This document shows positions 34,470 to 43,383 of a stretch of DNA of 64,000 bases, piece after piece. A model generated the notes under the pieces. The model was given only the letters and a program-made list of their open reading frames with translations. It was not told where the DNA came from and searched no databases. Position 1 is the first letter of the stretch. Every line of letters begins with the position of its first letter. Location: the NCBI GenBank assembly GCA_900539185.1, contig UQBG01000012.1:36941-100940 (forward strand), read 5' to 3'. This DNA comes from an uncultured Clostridium sp. (GTDB lineage Bacteria > Bacillota > Clostridia > Lachnospirales > Lachnospiraceae). Made by a program: the position numbers and the translations under genes.

Positions 34470-36545
34470 ATGAAATCAATACTTAAAAAACATGGTATCG
34501 GACGACTTGTAAGCATTGTGCTTGCATTTAGTATGATACTCGCAATGGTACCGGCTACTGTATTTGCAGATGATACGACCCAGACTCAGACGATATACAT
34601 CGGGGGAACGCAATTAGATGTTCCGATGGAGAAGGCGTCTTATTGGAGGTATAATGAGGGTACCGGAGAAATTAAGGCATGTTCCGAGACAGAGGCAAAC
34701 GTGGTGATAAATGCAGAGGCGAAATATGACCCAGCATCGGCAATTGTTGTGAACCTGAGAAATGTAAAGATTTATAGCAATAGTGGAGGTCAATCGGAAG
34801 CTTGTTTTAATTCAGGTATTTACTGTCCGGTGCCTTTCTTGGAGCTGCGGATTAACGGAGACTGCAGTATTACCGGTGCCAGATATGGAGTATATGGAAA
34901 TGAGATTCGTATTACACCGCATGACACGGCAGCCAAACTTACCATTACAGGGGACAGCAATCGTGCTCAGATAGGAACCTATTTTTCGGAGGCATGTGCC
35001 TTGTATTCGGCAAAAACGGTTGAGATTAATCCGGGTTGTGAGCATAGATATTTTTCTGTGATTTTGCGAAGTAGCACGAAAACTCTGCGGCAAGGAGGAA
35101 AAGTTTATTATAACGGTTCCGTGGTATCGATTCTTACCAGTCTGAATATGCTCGGCGGTGATGCGACGGAATATGTTCCGGATGAAAACGGCGACTTTCA
35201 TCTTGGAGATACGAGTCAGGTGATGTATATGGAATATAAGGTTGGCTCGCGGGTGTTTGACCGTGCGGAGATTACCGGAGCAACGCTACAGTTTAATGAC
35301 GGAGATTCTCCGATATTTACAGCGCAGGTGGCTGCCGGAGAAGAAGACAAATATACGATCCGGTCTGAGCAATGGAGTGAGTTGGATGAAAACGGGAATA
35401 CGGTGAAGTGGAGTTCTTCCCATAGATCTGAGAATCCGAGGGATGAGAGTCAGTTGTTAAAAACCTTTGAAGCGGGAAAGACCTATTATTATTCTGTAAC
35501 CATTATGATTAAGCATAGCTCAAGTGACAGCTTTACAGAAAAGATGCCGGTAATTATTAATGGGGAATCCTTTACGGTTACCAATACAGGATTGTCAGGT
35601 AATTATATGATCATTTATGCTATGAATATTAAGAGCATGACGGTACCGAGCAGACAAGTGCCGGAAGGCATTAAGACGATAGATGTTACGAATGCTACAC
35701 TTACCTATCACGCGGGAGATACGCCAAAGGCAACCGTAGCCTTAAGTGGTGAAAATGCTGCTAAGTACAAGATTGTATATGAATACTGGGAGGAAATGGA
35801 GAAACAGAGTGATGGCAGTGCCATACCGGTAAGATTTTGGTATTCGGATGCGGCAGAAAACGCAAAGCTGGCAGATGACAAAAAGATAACCGCCTTTGAA
35901 GAAGGCAAAAGTTATATGTACAGCATCAAGCTGGAGGCAGTCAATGGAAACTCCTTTGCATCCGTAGCTTCCGGCCTGACTATGACCTTAAATGGGGAAA
36001 CCGTAAATACAAAAAATATGACAGTCAGTGCTGACGGAACCTCCGTATTCGTGACCGCACTTAAGACTTTAAAGCCGACTGCAGGACAAAGTGCTTATAA
36101 GTTCCTTGAGGGCGAAAACGGTTCATGGACACAAAACAGTGACGGTACCCTGCGGTTCCGTGCAAACGGTGAATTTAATAAGTTTACGGGAGTAAAGGTT
36201 GACGGTGTTTTTGTTTCGGCTGATAATTATATAGCGCAGTCCGGATCTACTATCATCGTATTTAAGAGCAGTTACTTAAAGAGCTTATCGGTTGGTACAC
36301 ATAAGATAACGGTAGTCTATACAGACGGTGAATGTAGCGCGAATTTTGAGGTGAAACAGGTGTCAGAAGGAGTGACCTCAGACACCACCACTGCCACCGT
36401 AGCTACTACAGCTACCACGACGGCAAAGGCACCGAAGACAGGAGATGACAGCCATCCGTTGGTTTGGATATTCTGGCTGGTTGCTGCCTGTGGCGGAATG
36501 GCAGGCTGTACGATATACGGAAAGCGTAGGAATGAACACAATTAA
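34470..36545 (+). CDS. Sortase-anchored surface protein with tandem repeat domains
   Basis: 691 residues. The signal peptide (KK.., hydrophobic 13-28, cleavage near VFA-DD) and a C-terminal cell-wall sorting signal are clear: APKTGDDS, a hydrophobic stretch VWIFWLVAACGGMAG, and KRRNEHN. A right-handed-looking N-terminal half (about 35-240) is followed by two related modules (about 255-385 and 395-545) sharing ATL-x-[FY]-x-[DA]-GD-[ST]-P and EAGKTYYYSV/EGKSYMYSI. An Ig-like module (YKFLEGENGSWT...) and a Thr/Ala-rich wall spacer follow. ATG 34470 has GGGGGG upstream. Its ligand is unknown; no sortase gene is in the window. Confidence 0.87.
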   Translation: MKSILKKHGIGRLVSIVLAFSMILAMVPATVFADDTTQTQTIYIGGTQLDVPMEKASYWRYNEGTGEIKACSETEANVVINAEAKYDPASAIVVNLRNVKIYSNSGGQSEACFNSGIYCPVPFLELRINGDCSITGARYGVYGNEIRITPHDTAAKLTITGDSNRAQIGTYFSEACALYSAKTVEINPGCEHRYFSVILRSSTKTLRQGGKVYYNGSVVSILTSLNMLGGDATEYVPDENGDFHLGDTSQVMYMEYKVGSRVFDRAEITGATLQFNDGDSPIFTAQVAAGEEDKYTIRSEQWSELDENGNTVKWSSSHRSENPRDESQLLKTFEAGKTYYYSVTIMIKHSSSDSFTEKMPVIINGESFTVTNTGLSGNYMIIYAMNIKSMTVPSRQVPEGIKTIDVTNATLTYHAGDTPKATVALSGENAAKYKIVYEYWEEMEKQSDGSAIPVRFWYSDAAENAKLADDKKITAFEEGKSYMYSIKLEAVNGNSFASVASGLTMTLNGETVNTKNMTVSADGTSVFVTALKTLKPTAGQSAYKFLEGENGSWTQNSDGTLRFRANGEFNKFTGVKVDGVFVSADNYIAQSGSTIIVFKSSYLKSLSVGTHKITVVYTDGECSANFEVKQVSEGVTSDTTTATVATTATTTAKAPKTGDDSHPLVWIFWLVAACGGMAGCTIYGKRRNEHN

Positions 36546-36635
36546 ACATGAATCAGTTGCCAAATTATTCTGTTCTGATATTTACTATTCTTTGAACAGG
36601 GGAATCACTAAAATATGCAGTAAGATGGAATTGGC

Positions 36636-36678
36636 AAAGACGCCGGACAGCGACATCGTCCGGCGTCTTTTATTTTAT
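36636..36678 (+). terminator. Terminator of the surface protein gene
   Basis: AAAGACGCCGGAC/GTCCGGCGTCTTT stem followed by TATTTTAT. Confidence 0.85.
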
Positions 36679-36723
36679 AGGGAACATGGAGTAGGAAGAC
36701 TACTCAATCAAGGAAAGGAGTAG

Positions 36724-36906
36724 GTGAATATGGAACGTAGAATTGAAGAACACCCGATTCTTGGAGAAACACAAAAGGGACAGAAGGTTGCCGGTAGAGG
36801 ATGTTGCATGGGGAACGGTTGTATACCGAAATGCACTGGAAAAGGGAATCGGTACAAAGCTGAACCTGTGGCAGACACCCACACTGGCATAGCACTTACA
36901 TTATAA
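36724..36906 (+). pseudogene. Decayed fragment with two overlapping reading frames
   Basis: The frame from 36724 gives MERRIEEHPILG.., which resembles the N-terminus of (2Fe-2S)-binding oxidoreductase subunits, then runs into low-complexity Cys/Gly sequence. In the +1 frame of the same stretch, VEDVAWGTVVYRNALEKGIG followed by TKLNLW resembles the C-terminus of a Gfo/Idh/MocA-type dehydrogenase and stops at TAG near 36896. The two halves suggest a deletion fusion. AAGGAG precedes the start. Whether anything is made is doubtful. Confidence 0.4.
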
Positions 36907-36907
36907 A

Positions 36908-37543
36908 TTAATACCCATATTCCTCGCCAATCAAGATCACCTTGATCCGGCCCGGAACTCTGGAGTATCTGGTAATAACCTCCTGACAGCAGATCGTCTC
37001 TGGTGACAGGCAGTCTCCACAGATTCCGGTGACGGAGCAAGGTGTCTTGCAGTTTAAACGAACAGTATTCGGAGGTGTGGCACAGTTCTTTACCCGGTGA
37101 AATGCAGACTCGATATCCGGACAGACCTTGTTCATGCCGGTTAAGATGATGACATGCTCCGGTCCGTGAATCAGACAGGCAACTCGATTGCCGGCGCCAT
37201 CAATATTAACCAGTTGCCCATCGAGCGTAATCGCGTTCGTACTCATAAGATAATAGTCTGCCAGAGTTGCCTTGGCATAGATTTCTCGTTTTTCCTCCGG
37301 TGTCTGAGCTGTCATACGGTCAATCAGAGTGTAATCATGGGACTGTAGAGCATCCATCAGACCGGTTTCACTCAAGGTCATAGAACCACCCCAACTGATA
37401 GTGGAACCATCCGGCATAAGAGCCAGTGCCTGTTTAACGGCGGAAGCCGCATCCGGGCAGTAGTATCCTTCCATATTGCGCTTTTGCAGATTCTTAATAA
37501 TAGTAGCGGCCTGATTGGCATAAAAAGTTTGTTTTGGTGTCAT
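36908..37543 (-). CDS. LUD domain protein (lactate utilisation LutB/LutC-related)
   Basis: 211 residues, a stand-alone LUD (DUF162) domain: GYYCPDAASAVKQALALMPDG, SWGGSMTLSETGL, DYYLMSTNAITLDGQLVNID and HGPEHVIILTGMNKV are typical. It ends with a cysteine cluster (CKTPCSVTGICGDC). Related LutC proteins belong to an iron-sulfur lactate oxidation complex, but stand-alone forms are uncharacterised. Its ATG overlaps the stop of the upstream MATE gene (ATGA), so the two are translationally coupled. Confidence 0.86.
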   Translation of the reverse strand: MTPKQTFYANQAATIIKNLQKRNMEGYYCPDAASAVKQALALMPDGSTISWGGSMTLSETGLMDALQSHDYTLIDRMTAQTPEEKREIYAKATLADYYLMSTNAITLDGQLVNIDGAGNRVACLIHGPEHVIILTGMNKVCPDIESAFHRVKNCATPPNTVRLNCKTPCSVTGICGDCLSPETICCQEVITRYSRVPGRIKVILIGEEYGY

Positions 37544-38925
37544 AATGATTCCTTCCTTTCTACCTTGTCTTCGTTTTCTTTCCTTTCTCTGGAGTATAGC
37601 ACAGATCGGGTCTTTTTCCAAATCAGAAGAGACAGACCTGCGGTCAGAAACTCGGTGACTACAAAGGCATACCAGACGCCGTCTGTTTTCAGGAAGCGGC
37701 TGAGCAGAAATGCCATTGGCAGCATAACGATAATATAGCGGGAAAGAGAAATCAGCAGCGAGGAACCGCCACGCCCCAGTCCCTCCAGTACCCCGGAACA
37801 GGTAACAGAGATGCCGGAGACGATGAAGCCCAGACTAATGATCTGGAGTGCATGTCCACCGATTTTTATGGCTGCCGGATCCTTTGCAAACAGACCAAAG
37901 ATCTGGAGTGGGAATAACCATGAAAGAATCGTTCCAACCAGCATGATGCCCATGATCAGCAACATAGAGGTGGTAAAGATCTTCTCTACCCGCTTTGGTT
38001 CTCCGGCACCGGCATTGTAACCGACCAGAGGACGGATTCCCTGCACCATACCATTGGCGGTCAGGTAAATGAAGGTCTGTAGCTTATAGTAAATTCCGAG
38101 AATCAGAACATACTGTGCGGAAAATGTGGTCAGGATCTGATTGAGCACGGAAACCTGTACGGATGGCAAGGCAGTGTTTAATGTGGCGGGAACCCCGACC
38201 TGATAGAGACGGCGGATCAAAGTTCCGTCCGGGTGTAGATACCGGAGCTGTGCGCGTACCGGAATCGGACGGAGAATCATGATCACAATATAGATTATAA
38301 GCGTGAGACACTGGCCGATACCGGTTGCATACGCGGCACCGGAGATGCCCATGGCCGGAAACGGGCCATATCCGAAGATCATAAACGGATCCAGAATAAT
38401 ATTCGCAACGCACCCGCAGATCATACTAAACATGGAAACCTTCATCTTTCCGACTGCCTGAAAGATCTTTTCCAGGCAAATACCGATGTTGACGGCGGTG
38501 GAAAAGAGAAATACCCGATTCGAGTAGGTCAGTGCCAGATCCAGAATCACAGGATCTGATGTAAATAGCCGTAGAAAAAACGGCATGATAATAAGGCATA
38601 GGAGTGTCAGAAGGACACCGTGGATACCGCTTAGCAAAATGCCCAGAGTCGCAGAGTGATCCGCAGCGTCTTTTCGTTCTGCACCCAGAAAGAATGCAAT
38701 GCATGCATTTACACCCACACCGAAGCCGATGGCAATGGCATTTACCAGATTCTGAATCGGAAAAACCAGAGATAAAGCGGTCATGGCATCATCACTGATC
38801 TTCGCGACAAAATAACTGTCTACAATATTATATAAGGAATTCACCGCCATCGAGATGACCATGGGAAGTGACATGGATAGAATCAAGGGCAGTATCCTGC
38901 GTTCCTTCATAAACGTCTGATTCAT
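37540..38925 (-). CDS. MATE family efflux transporter
   Basis: 461 residues, 12 membrane helices. The start LPLILSMSLPMVISMAVNSLYN and the YNAGAGEPKRV loop mark the MATE family; it is distinct from the copy at 10.8-12.2 kb. GAAAGGAG precedes ATG 38925. It is coupled to the LUD gene and preceded by a leader containing an intrinsic terminator, so expression is probably controlled after initiation. The pairing suggests export of a compound related to LUD activity, which is inference. Confidence 0.92.
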   Translation of the reverse strand: MNQTFMKERRILPLILSMSLPMVISMAVNSLYNIVDSYFVAKISDDAMTALSLVFPIQNLVNAIAIGFGVGVNACIAFFLGAERKDAADHSATLGILLSGIHGVLLTLLCLIIMPFFLRLFTSDPVILDLALTYSNRVFLFSTAVNIGICLEKIFQAVGKMKVSMFSMICGCVANIILDPFMIFGYGPFPAMGISGAAYATGIGQCLTLIIYIVIMILRPIPVRAQLRYLHPDGTLIRRLYQVGVPATLNTALPSVQVSVLNQILTTFSAQYVLILGIYYKLQTFIYLTANGMVQGIRPLVGYNAGAGEPKRVEKIFTTSMLLIMGIMLVGTILSWLFPLQIFGLFAKDPAAIKIGGHALQIISLGFIVSGISVTCSGVLEGLGRGGSSLLISLSRYIIVMLPMAFLLSRFLKTDGVWYAFVVTEFLTAGLSLLIWKKTRSVLYSRERKENEDKVERKESL

Positions 38926-38959
38926 ATAAAAGCTCCTTTCATACGTGACAAATTGCAAT

Positions 38960-38990
38960 AAAAAAGCCGCATAGCAGAGGGCTATGTGGC
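38960..38990 (-). terminator. Leader terminator (attenuator) before the MATE-LUD genes
   Basis: Minus strand: GCCACATAGC/GCTATGCGGC stem with a CCTCT loop, followed by six T. It lies between the promoter at 39076-39048 and the MATE start, about 35 bases before the ATG. An upstream TGTGG can pair with CCACA of the stem as an antiterminator. Confidence 0.65.
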
Positions 38991-39047
38991 GAAAAGATGG
39001 TATGTACTATACCCGGAAAAATCCACAAAACAGTTTTAACAGTACAT

Positions 39048-39076
39048 AGATTAACAAAGGGAAAAGCATTTGTCAA
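39048..39076 (-). promoter_or_regulatory. Promoter of the MATE-LUD unit
   Basis: Minus strand TTGACA (39076-39071), 17 bp, TAATCT (39053-39048). Leader of about 115 nt, starting with ATGTACT that can pair with AGTACAT before the attenuator. Confidence 0.65.
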
Positions 39077-39199
39077 ACACAAATAAAAGTAAAAAAATAG
39101 TTGACAATTAAAAACAGGATTGATAATATTAAATAATAAAGAAACAGAGCAGGAATGAAAAGTTGAATAAATATTTGAGAGTAGCAGGGAGTGATAATT

Positions 39200-39520
39200 A
39201 TGGCAAACACCGATATTACTATAAAAATGGATGAAACCTTAAAGATACAGTTACAGCAACTCATGGATAATCTTGGAATGGATGTGACAACATTTTTTAC
39301 TTTGGCTGCAAAACAAGCTGTAAGGGAGCAGGCATTACCTTTTCATCCTGATATGAATAGTGGAATTTATGGATTGAAGTCTTATGAATTTGCAATGAAA
39401 AATACAAATTATAATAAGAATGGGAAAGCCGTTGTATCAGAAAGTGATGAATGGGCGGAAGAGACAGAATGGGATGATATGTTCGAGCAAATGAAAAAGG
39501 AGAATAATCGTGTTATATGA
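39200..39520 (+). CDS. RelB/DinJ family antitoxin-like protein
   Basis: 106 residues. The N-terminal ribbon-helix-helix reads DITIKMDETLKIQLQQLMDN, then LGMDVTTFFTLAAKQAVREQ, the classic RelB/DinJ pattern that binds operator DNA. The C-terminal acidic tail would neutralise a toxin. ATG 39200 has AGGGAG upstream. No RelE/YafQ-type toxin gene follows; only a 32-residue frame overlaps its stop. It is therefore an orphan or a degraded toxin-antitoxin pair. Confidence 0.82.
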   Translation: MANTDITIKMDETLKIQLQQLMDNLGMDVTTFFTLAAKQAVREQALPFHPDMNSGIYGLKSYEFAMKNTNYNKNGKAVVSESDEWAEETEWDDMFEQMKKENNRVI

Positions 39521-39615
39521 AGCAGTGTGTGCGATGGGGGAACCAATGGCTGGAGAGATTTAAAAAACGCAGGCAGGTAGAATGTGAAGAAACAGACGAA
39601 GAAATTGTTATATAA
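39517..39615 (+). CDS. 32-codon frame overlapping the antitoxin stop (possible toxin remnant)
   Basis: ATG at 39517 overlaps the antitoxin TGA (ATGA), as expected for a coupled toxin. The product is basic and Trp-rich at the start but too short to be a RelE fold, and it runs into the next gene. Low confidence that it is translated. Confidence 0.25.
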   Translation: MKQCVRWGNQWLERFKKRRQVECEETDEEIVI

Positions 39616-40432
39616 AAAAATAGGAATCTCCGTAATTATTATCCTGATCCTGATTCCTTTTTTTGGGTTTCAGAATAAACATCTTGTGATTACGGAGTAT
39701 ACATATGAATCGGATCAGATCGGAGCAGAGCTTGATGGATATCGGATCGTGCAAATTTCGGATCTGCATAATGCCATTTTCGGAAAACAGAATCAGACGC
39801 TTTTGGATGCGATTCAGTCCTGTTCACCGGATATAATTGTTATTACCGGTGATTTAGTGGATTCCAATCATACAAATGTGGAATGTGCAATCAGATTTGT
39901 GGAAGAAGCGGTAAAGATTGCTCCGGTATATTATGTTACCGGAAATCATGAGTACTGGCTTGAAACGTCAGAAAGGGAACAGATGCTTGAGGGAATCCGT
40001 TCTGCAGGAGCAAATGATCTGGAGGATGAGACTGTTTGTATTGAAGCCGGAGCTTCCTCATTTTTGTTAGTTGGCATGGATGACAAACATTTGGCGGATC
40101 AGACATTAAAGGAGCTGCTTACAGATCAAAGTGAATTATCTATCGTACTGGCACATGAACCGCAGTTCTTTTCCGGATATGCGGATGCGGGAGCAGATCT
40201 TGTTTTATCCGGACATGCACATGGAGGACAGTTCCGGCTTCCGTTTGTGGGTGGTCTCGTTGCACCGGATCAGGGATTTTTGCCGGAATATACATCCGGA
40301 GAATATCGGATCGCAGATACGGAGATGATCGTCAGCAGAGGACTTGGTAATAGTATTATTCCGGTGCGGTTGTTTAATTATCCGGAGATTGTATGTGTGG
40401 AACTCAGAAGCGGAAAAAAGATTGCAGATTGA
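39584..40432 (+). CDS. Membrane-anchored metallophosphoesterase (YkuE-like)
   Basis: 282 residues. The start is GTG 39584 with an N-terminal anchor (about 11-28). The calcineurin-type metal site is complete: QISDLHN (D,H), ITGDLVD, VTGNHEYW (N,H), VLAHEP and LSGHAHGGQ. Members with an anchor act on the outer face on phosphate esters, possibly lipid or cell-wall linked. No partner gene is evident. The metG leader begins after its stop. Confidence 0.9.
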   Translation: MKKQTKKLLYKKIGISVIIILILIPFFGFQNKHLVITEYTYESDQIGAELDGYRIVQISDLHNAIFGKQNQTLLDAIQSCSPDIIVITGDLVDSNHTNVECAIRFVEEAVKIAPVYYVTGNHEYWLETSEREQMLEGIRSAGANDLEDETVCIEAGASSFLLVGMDDKHLADQTLKELLTDQSELSIVLAHEPQFFSGYADAGADLVLSGHAHGGQFRLPFVGGLVAPDQGFLPEYTSGEYRIADTEMIVSRGLGNSIIPVRLFNYPEIVCVELRSGKKIAD

Positions 40433-40444
40433 ATATTGACAGGC

Positions 40445-40473
40445 TTGACATGCCATTTTCAGACAGGTATACT
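40445..40473 (+). promoter_or_regulatory. Promoter of the metG T-box leader
   Basis: TTGACA (40445-40450), 17 bp, TATACT (40468-40473). Confidence 0.8.
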
Positions 40474-40479
40474 TGACGT

Positions 40480-40775
40480 AGTTGAATATTTCATATGCGA
40501 TGAAGAGAAGAGTACACAGGCAGAACATTTACAGAGAATCTGGAAGGCTGAGAACAGAGATGAAGCACCTGTGGAATATGGTCTCGGAGCATCAGGCGTG
40601 AGCAGAGCGAATGAAACTCGCCAGGACTGTTAGCGTCCGATGGGAGCACCCATTATAGTGCAGAGCTGTATCGGCAGCTCATGAGTCCTGTCTCGTGAGG
40701 GATAGGAGAATTAAAGTGGTACCACGAGGATAAACTCGTCTTTAAGAAGAACTCTTAAAGGCGAGTTTTGTTGCA
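40480..40775 (+). promoter_or_regulatory. T-box riboswitch, methionine type
   Basis: The 380-base gap before metG holds a T-box leader. The conserved AAAGTGGTACCACG box lies at 40713-40726. The stem I region carries AGAGAATCTGG, and the specifier is read as ATG at 40578-40580 within GGAATATGGTC. A terminator, AACTCG..CTTTAAGA pairing with TCTTAAAG..CGAGTT (40732-40772), overlaps the antiterminator. Uncharged tRNA-Met would favour read-through into metG. Confidence 0.9.
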
Positions 40776-40813
40776 TATGAAAGGGTTAGCATTGTATTAG
40801 GAGGAGAACAAAC

Positions 40814-42760
40814 ATGGCAAAGAAACCGTATTACATTACGACAGCGATTGCTTACACATCCGGTAAGCCACACATCGGAAATACTTATGAGATCGTTCTG
40901 GCAGACAGTATCGCCAGATACAAACGATTTCTGGGATATGATGTAAGATTCCAGACCGGAACCGATGAACATGGACAGAAGATCGAGCAGAAGGCAGAAG
41001 AAGCAGGAATTACTCCAAAGGAGTTTGTAGATCAGACCGCCGGCGAGATCAAGCGGATCTGGGATCTGATGAATACGTCTTATGATAAATTTATTCGTAC
41101 GACGGATACCGATCATGAGAAACAGGTACAGAAGATCTTTAAGAAGCTATATGAAAAAGGGGATATCTATAAGGGAGAGTATGAAGGAATGTACTGTACT
41201 CCGTGTGAGTCCTTCTTTACCAGCTCACAGTTGATCGACGGAAAATGTCCGGACTGTGGCAGAGAGTGCCAGCCGGCAAAAGAAGAGGCATATTTCTTCA
41301 AACTGAGCAAGTACACGGACCGTTTGATCCAGCATATCAATTCGCATCCGGAGTTTATTCAGCCGGAGGCCAGAAAGAATGAGATGATGAATAACTTCCT
41401 GCTTCCGGGTCTGCAGGATCTGTGTGTATCCAGAACCTCCTTCAAGTGGGGAATTCCGGTAGATTTCGATGATAAGCATGTCATCTATGTATGGATTGAT
41501 GCATTAACAAACTATATTACCGGACTGGGCTATGATGTAGATGGAAATAATGATCCGCTCTTTAAGAAGTACTGGCCGGCAGATCTGCATCTGATCGGTA
41601 AAGACATCCTGCGGTTCCATACGATTTATTGGCCTATTATGCTGATGGCACTGGATCTCCCATTGCCAAAGCAGGTATTTGGACATCCATGGCTGATCCA
41701 GAGTGACGGAAAGATGAGTAAGTCCAAGGGAAATGTAATCTATGCGGATGATCTGGTAGAAATGTTTGGTGTCGATGCCGTTCGTTACTTCCTGCTGCAT
41801 GAGATGCCGTTTGAAAATGATGGCGTGATTTCATGGGAGCTGATCGTAGAGCGTATGAATTCTGATCTGGCAAACACATTGGGTAATCTGGTAAACAGAA
41901 CGATATCTATGTCTAATAAGTACTTTGGCGGTATTGTAAGAAATACAGAGGTGACAGAGCCGGTTGATGAAGAACTGAAGAAGCTGGCACTGGAGACCCC
42001 GCTGAAGGTGACAAAGGCAATGGACAAGCTTCGGGTGGCAGATGCAATTACCGAGATCTTTACACTGTTTAAGCGTTGTAACAAGTATATTGATGAGACG
42101 ATGCCTTGGGTACTGGCAAAGGATGAAGCATCCCATGCCAGACTGGAGACGGTTCTTTATAATCTGGTAGAGAGTATCGTAATCGGTGCGGTTCTGTTAA
42201 AGTCTTTCATGCCTGAGACTGCAGAAAAGATTCTGGCACAGTTAAATGCAACCGACCGGGAATGCGATCAGTTGGGCAGCTTCGGTATGTATCCGAACAA
42301 CACAAAGGTAACAGAGACACCGGAAATCCTGTTTGCACGTCTGGATGTAAATGAGGTTTTGGAGGAGCTGGAACGCCGAAAGGAAGAAGCAAAGAAGAAT
42401 CAGTATGGACCGGGTATCGATGTAGAGCCAAAGGAAGAGATTGATATTGATATGTTTGATAAGGTTCAGCTTCAGATCGGACAGATCATTGCCTGCGAGG
42501 AAGTGAAGAAGTCTAAGAAGCTGCTGTGCTCACAGGTGAAGATCGGAAGCCAGATTCGTCAGATCGTATCCGGTATCAAGACACAGTACACACCGGAGGA
42601 GATGGTAGGTAAGAAGGTAGTCGTTGTTACGAATCTAAAGCCTGCAACACTGGCTGGTGTGAAATCTGAGGGTATGTTGCTGTGTGCAGAGGATGAGAAT
42701 GGAAATCTGTCCTTGCTGACCTCTGAGAAGGAGATGCCACACGGAGCAGAGATCCGCTAG
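40814..42760 (+). CDS. metG: Methionyl-tRNA synthetase
   Basis: 648 residues. It charges tRNA-Met. The class I signatures are IAYTSGKPHIGNTYE (HIGN) and KMSKSKGN. A zinc knuckle in the connective peptide has CTPCESF and CPDCGREC. A C-terminal EMAP/Trbp111-type tRNA-binding domain (FDKVQLQIGQI, about 540-648) gives the long dimeric form. AGGAGG-type site present. Expression is controlled by the Met T-box upstream. Confidence 0.97.
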   Translation: MAKKPYYITTAIAYTSGKPHIGNTYEIVLADSIARYKRFLGYDVRFQTGTDEHGQKIEQKAEEAGITPKEFVDQTAGEIKRIWDLMNTSYDKFIRTTDTDHEKQVQKIFKKLYEKGDIYKGEYEGMYCTPCESFFTSSQLIDGKCPDCGRECQPAKEEAYFFKLSKYTDRLIQHINSHPEFIQPEARKNEMMNNFLLPGLQDLCVSRTSFKWGIPVDFDDKHVIYVWIDALTNYITGLGYDVDGNNDPLFKKYWPADLHLIGKDILRFHTIYWPIMLMALDLPLPKQVFGHPWLIQSDGKMSKSKGNVIYADDLVEMFGVDAVRYFLLHEMPFENDGVISWELIVERMNSDLANTLGNLVNRTISMSNKYFGGIVRNTEVTEPVDEELKKLALETPLKVTKAMDKLRVADAITEIFTLFKRCNKYIDETMPWVLAKDEASHARLETVLYNLVESIVIGAVLLKSFMPETAEKILAQLNATDRECDQLGSFGMYPNNTKVTETPEILFARLDVNEVLEELERRKEEAKKNQYGPGIDVEPKEEIDIDMFDKVQLQIGQIIACEEVKKSKKLLCSQVKIGSQIRQIVSGIKTQYTPEEMVGKKVVVVTNLKPATLAGVKSEGMLLCAEDENGNLSLLTSEKEMPHGAEIR

Positions 42761-42790
42761 GGTGTACCAATCGGAAATGAATAAGAAGAA

Positions 42791-42822
42791 CTGCCATTCG
42801 TGGAATACACGGATGGCAGTGT
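42791..42822 (+). terminator. Weak terminator after metG
   Basis: CTGCCATTCGTG/CACGGATGGCAG hairpin; only a short T-rich tail. Confidence 0.55.
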
Positions 42823-42850
42823 TATAGTAAGAGAAAGGAGAGAAGCGGGC

Positions 42851-43336
42851 ATGTGGCAGTATATACAGTATGCAGTATCGGCAGCATTAACACTGGGATT
42901 TGGAATGATCGGGATCATTAGCTGTGTCGTATTGCATCGCCAGAAGAGCATTATCGTAGAGAGCCGGCTGGGAAAGTCCAGTAGCGTATCAGAGATTATA
43001 AATGTAAATGTTGCACTGGTTGGAATTGCGATGTCCGTCTGGTTCCATTATTATATTTTTGTGCCACCTCTGCTGATGTATATCTTCTTTATTGTCATAA
43101 CGACTCGAATCCGCAGCGGACTTTCCGAAGAAGGGATGTTTGTGGGATTAACTTTTATAGACTGGGAGCACATCGAAGGGTATAAATTCGTAAATGACAA
43201 CATAAATACAATAAAGGTGAAGCTGCGCGCCAACAAAAGACAGTACATTATCGAGTGTGATAAAGAGCAGAAAAATGAACTGGAAGAATTGGTGAGAAAA
43301 AGATTGACACCTACAGGCCAGAATACTATACTGTGA
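42851..43336 (+). CDS. Membrane protein of unknown function, PH-like C-terminal domain
   Basis: 161 residues. Two or three membrane helices (about 5-28, 55-70 and 73-90) are followed by a soluble segment with LSEEGMFVGLTFIDWEHIEGYKF split in two strands and KVKLRANKRQYIIECD, resembling DUF5673-type or PH-like membrane domains. The start at 42851 is the first ATG after AGGAG. It precedes pyrB by 47 bases with no terminator, so it may share the transcript. Function unknown. Confidence 0.65.
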   Translation: MWQYIQYAVSAALTLGFGMIGIISCVVLHRQKSIIVESRLGKSSSVSEIINVNVALVGIAMSVWFHYYIFVPPLLMYIFFIVITTRIRSGLSEEGMFVGLTFIDWEHIEGYKFVNDNINTIKVKLRANKRQYIIECDKEQKNELEELVRKRLTPTGQNTIL

Positions 43337-43383
43337 ACGATAGCGACAGACACTTTGCATAGATGCAGGGATGGAGGTATAAG

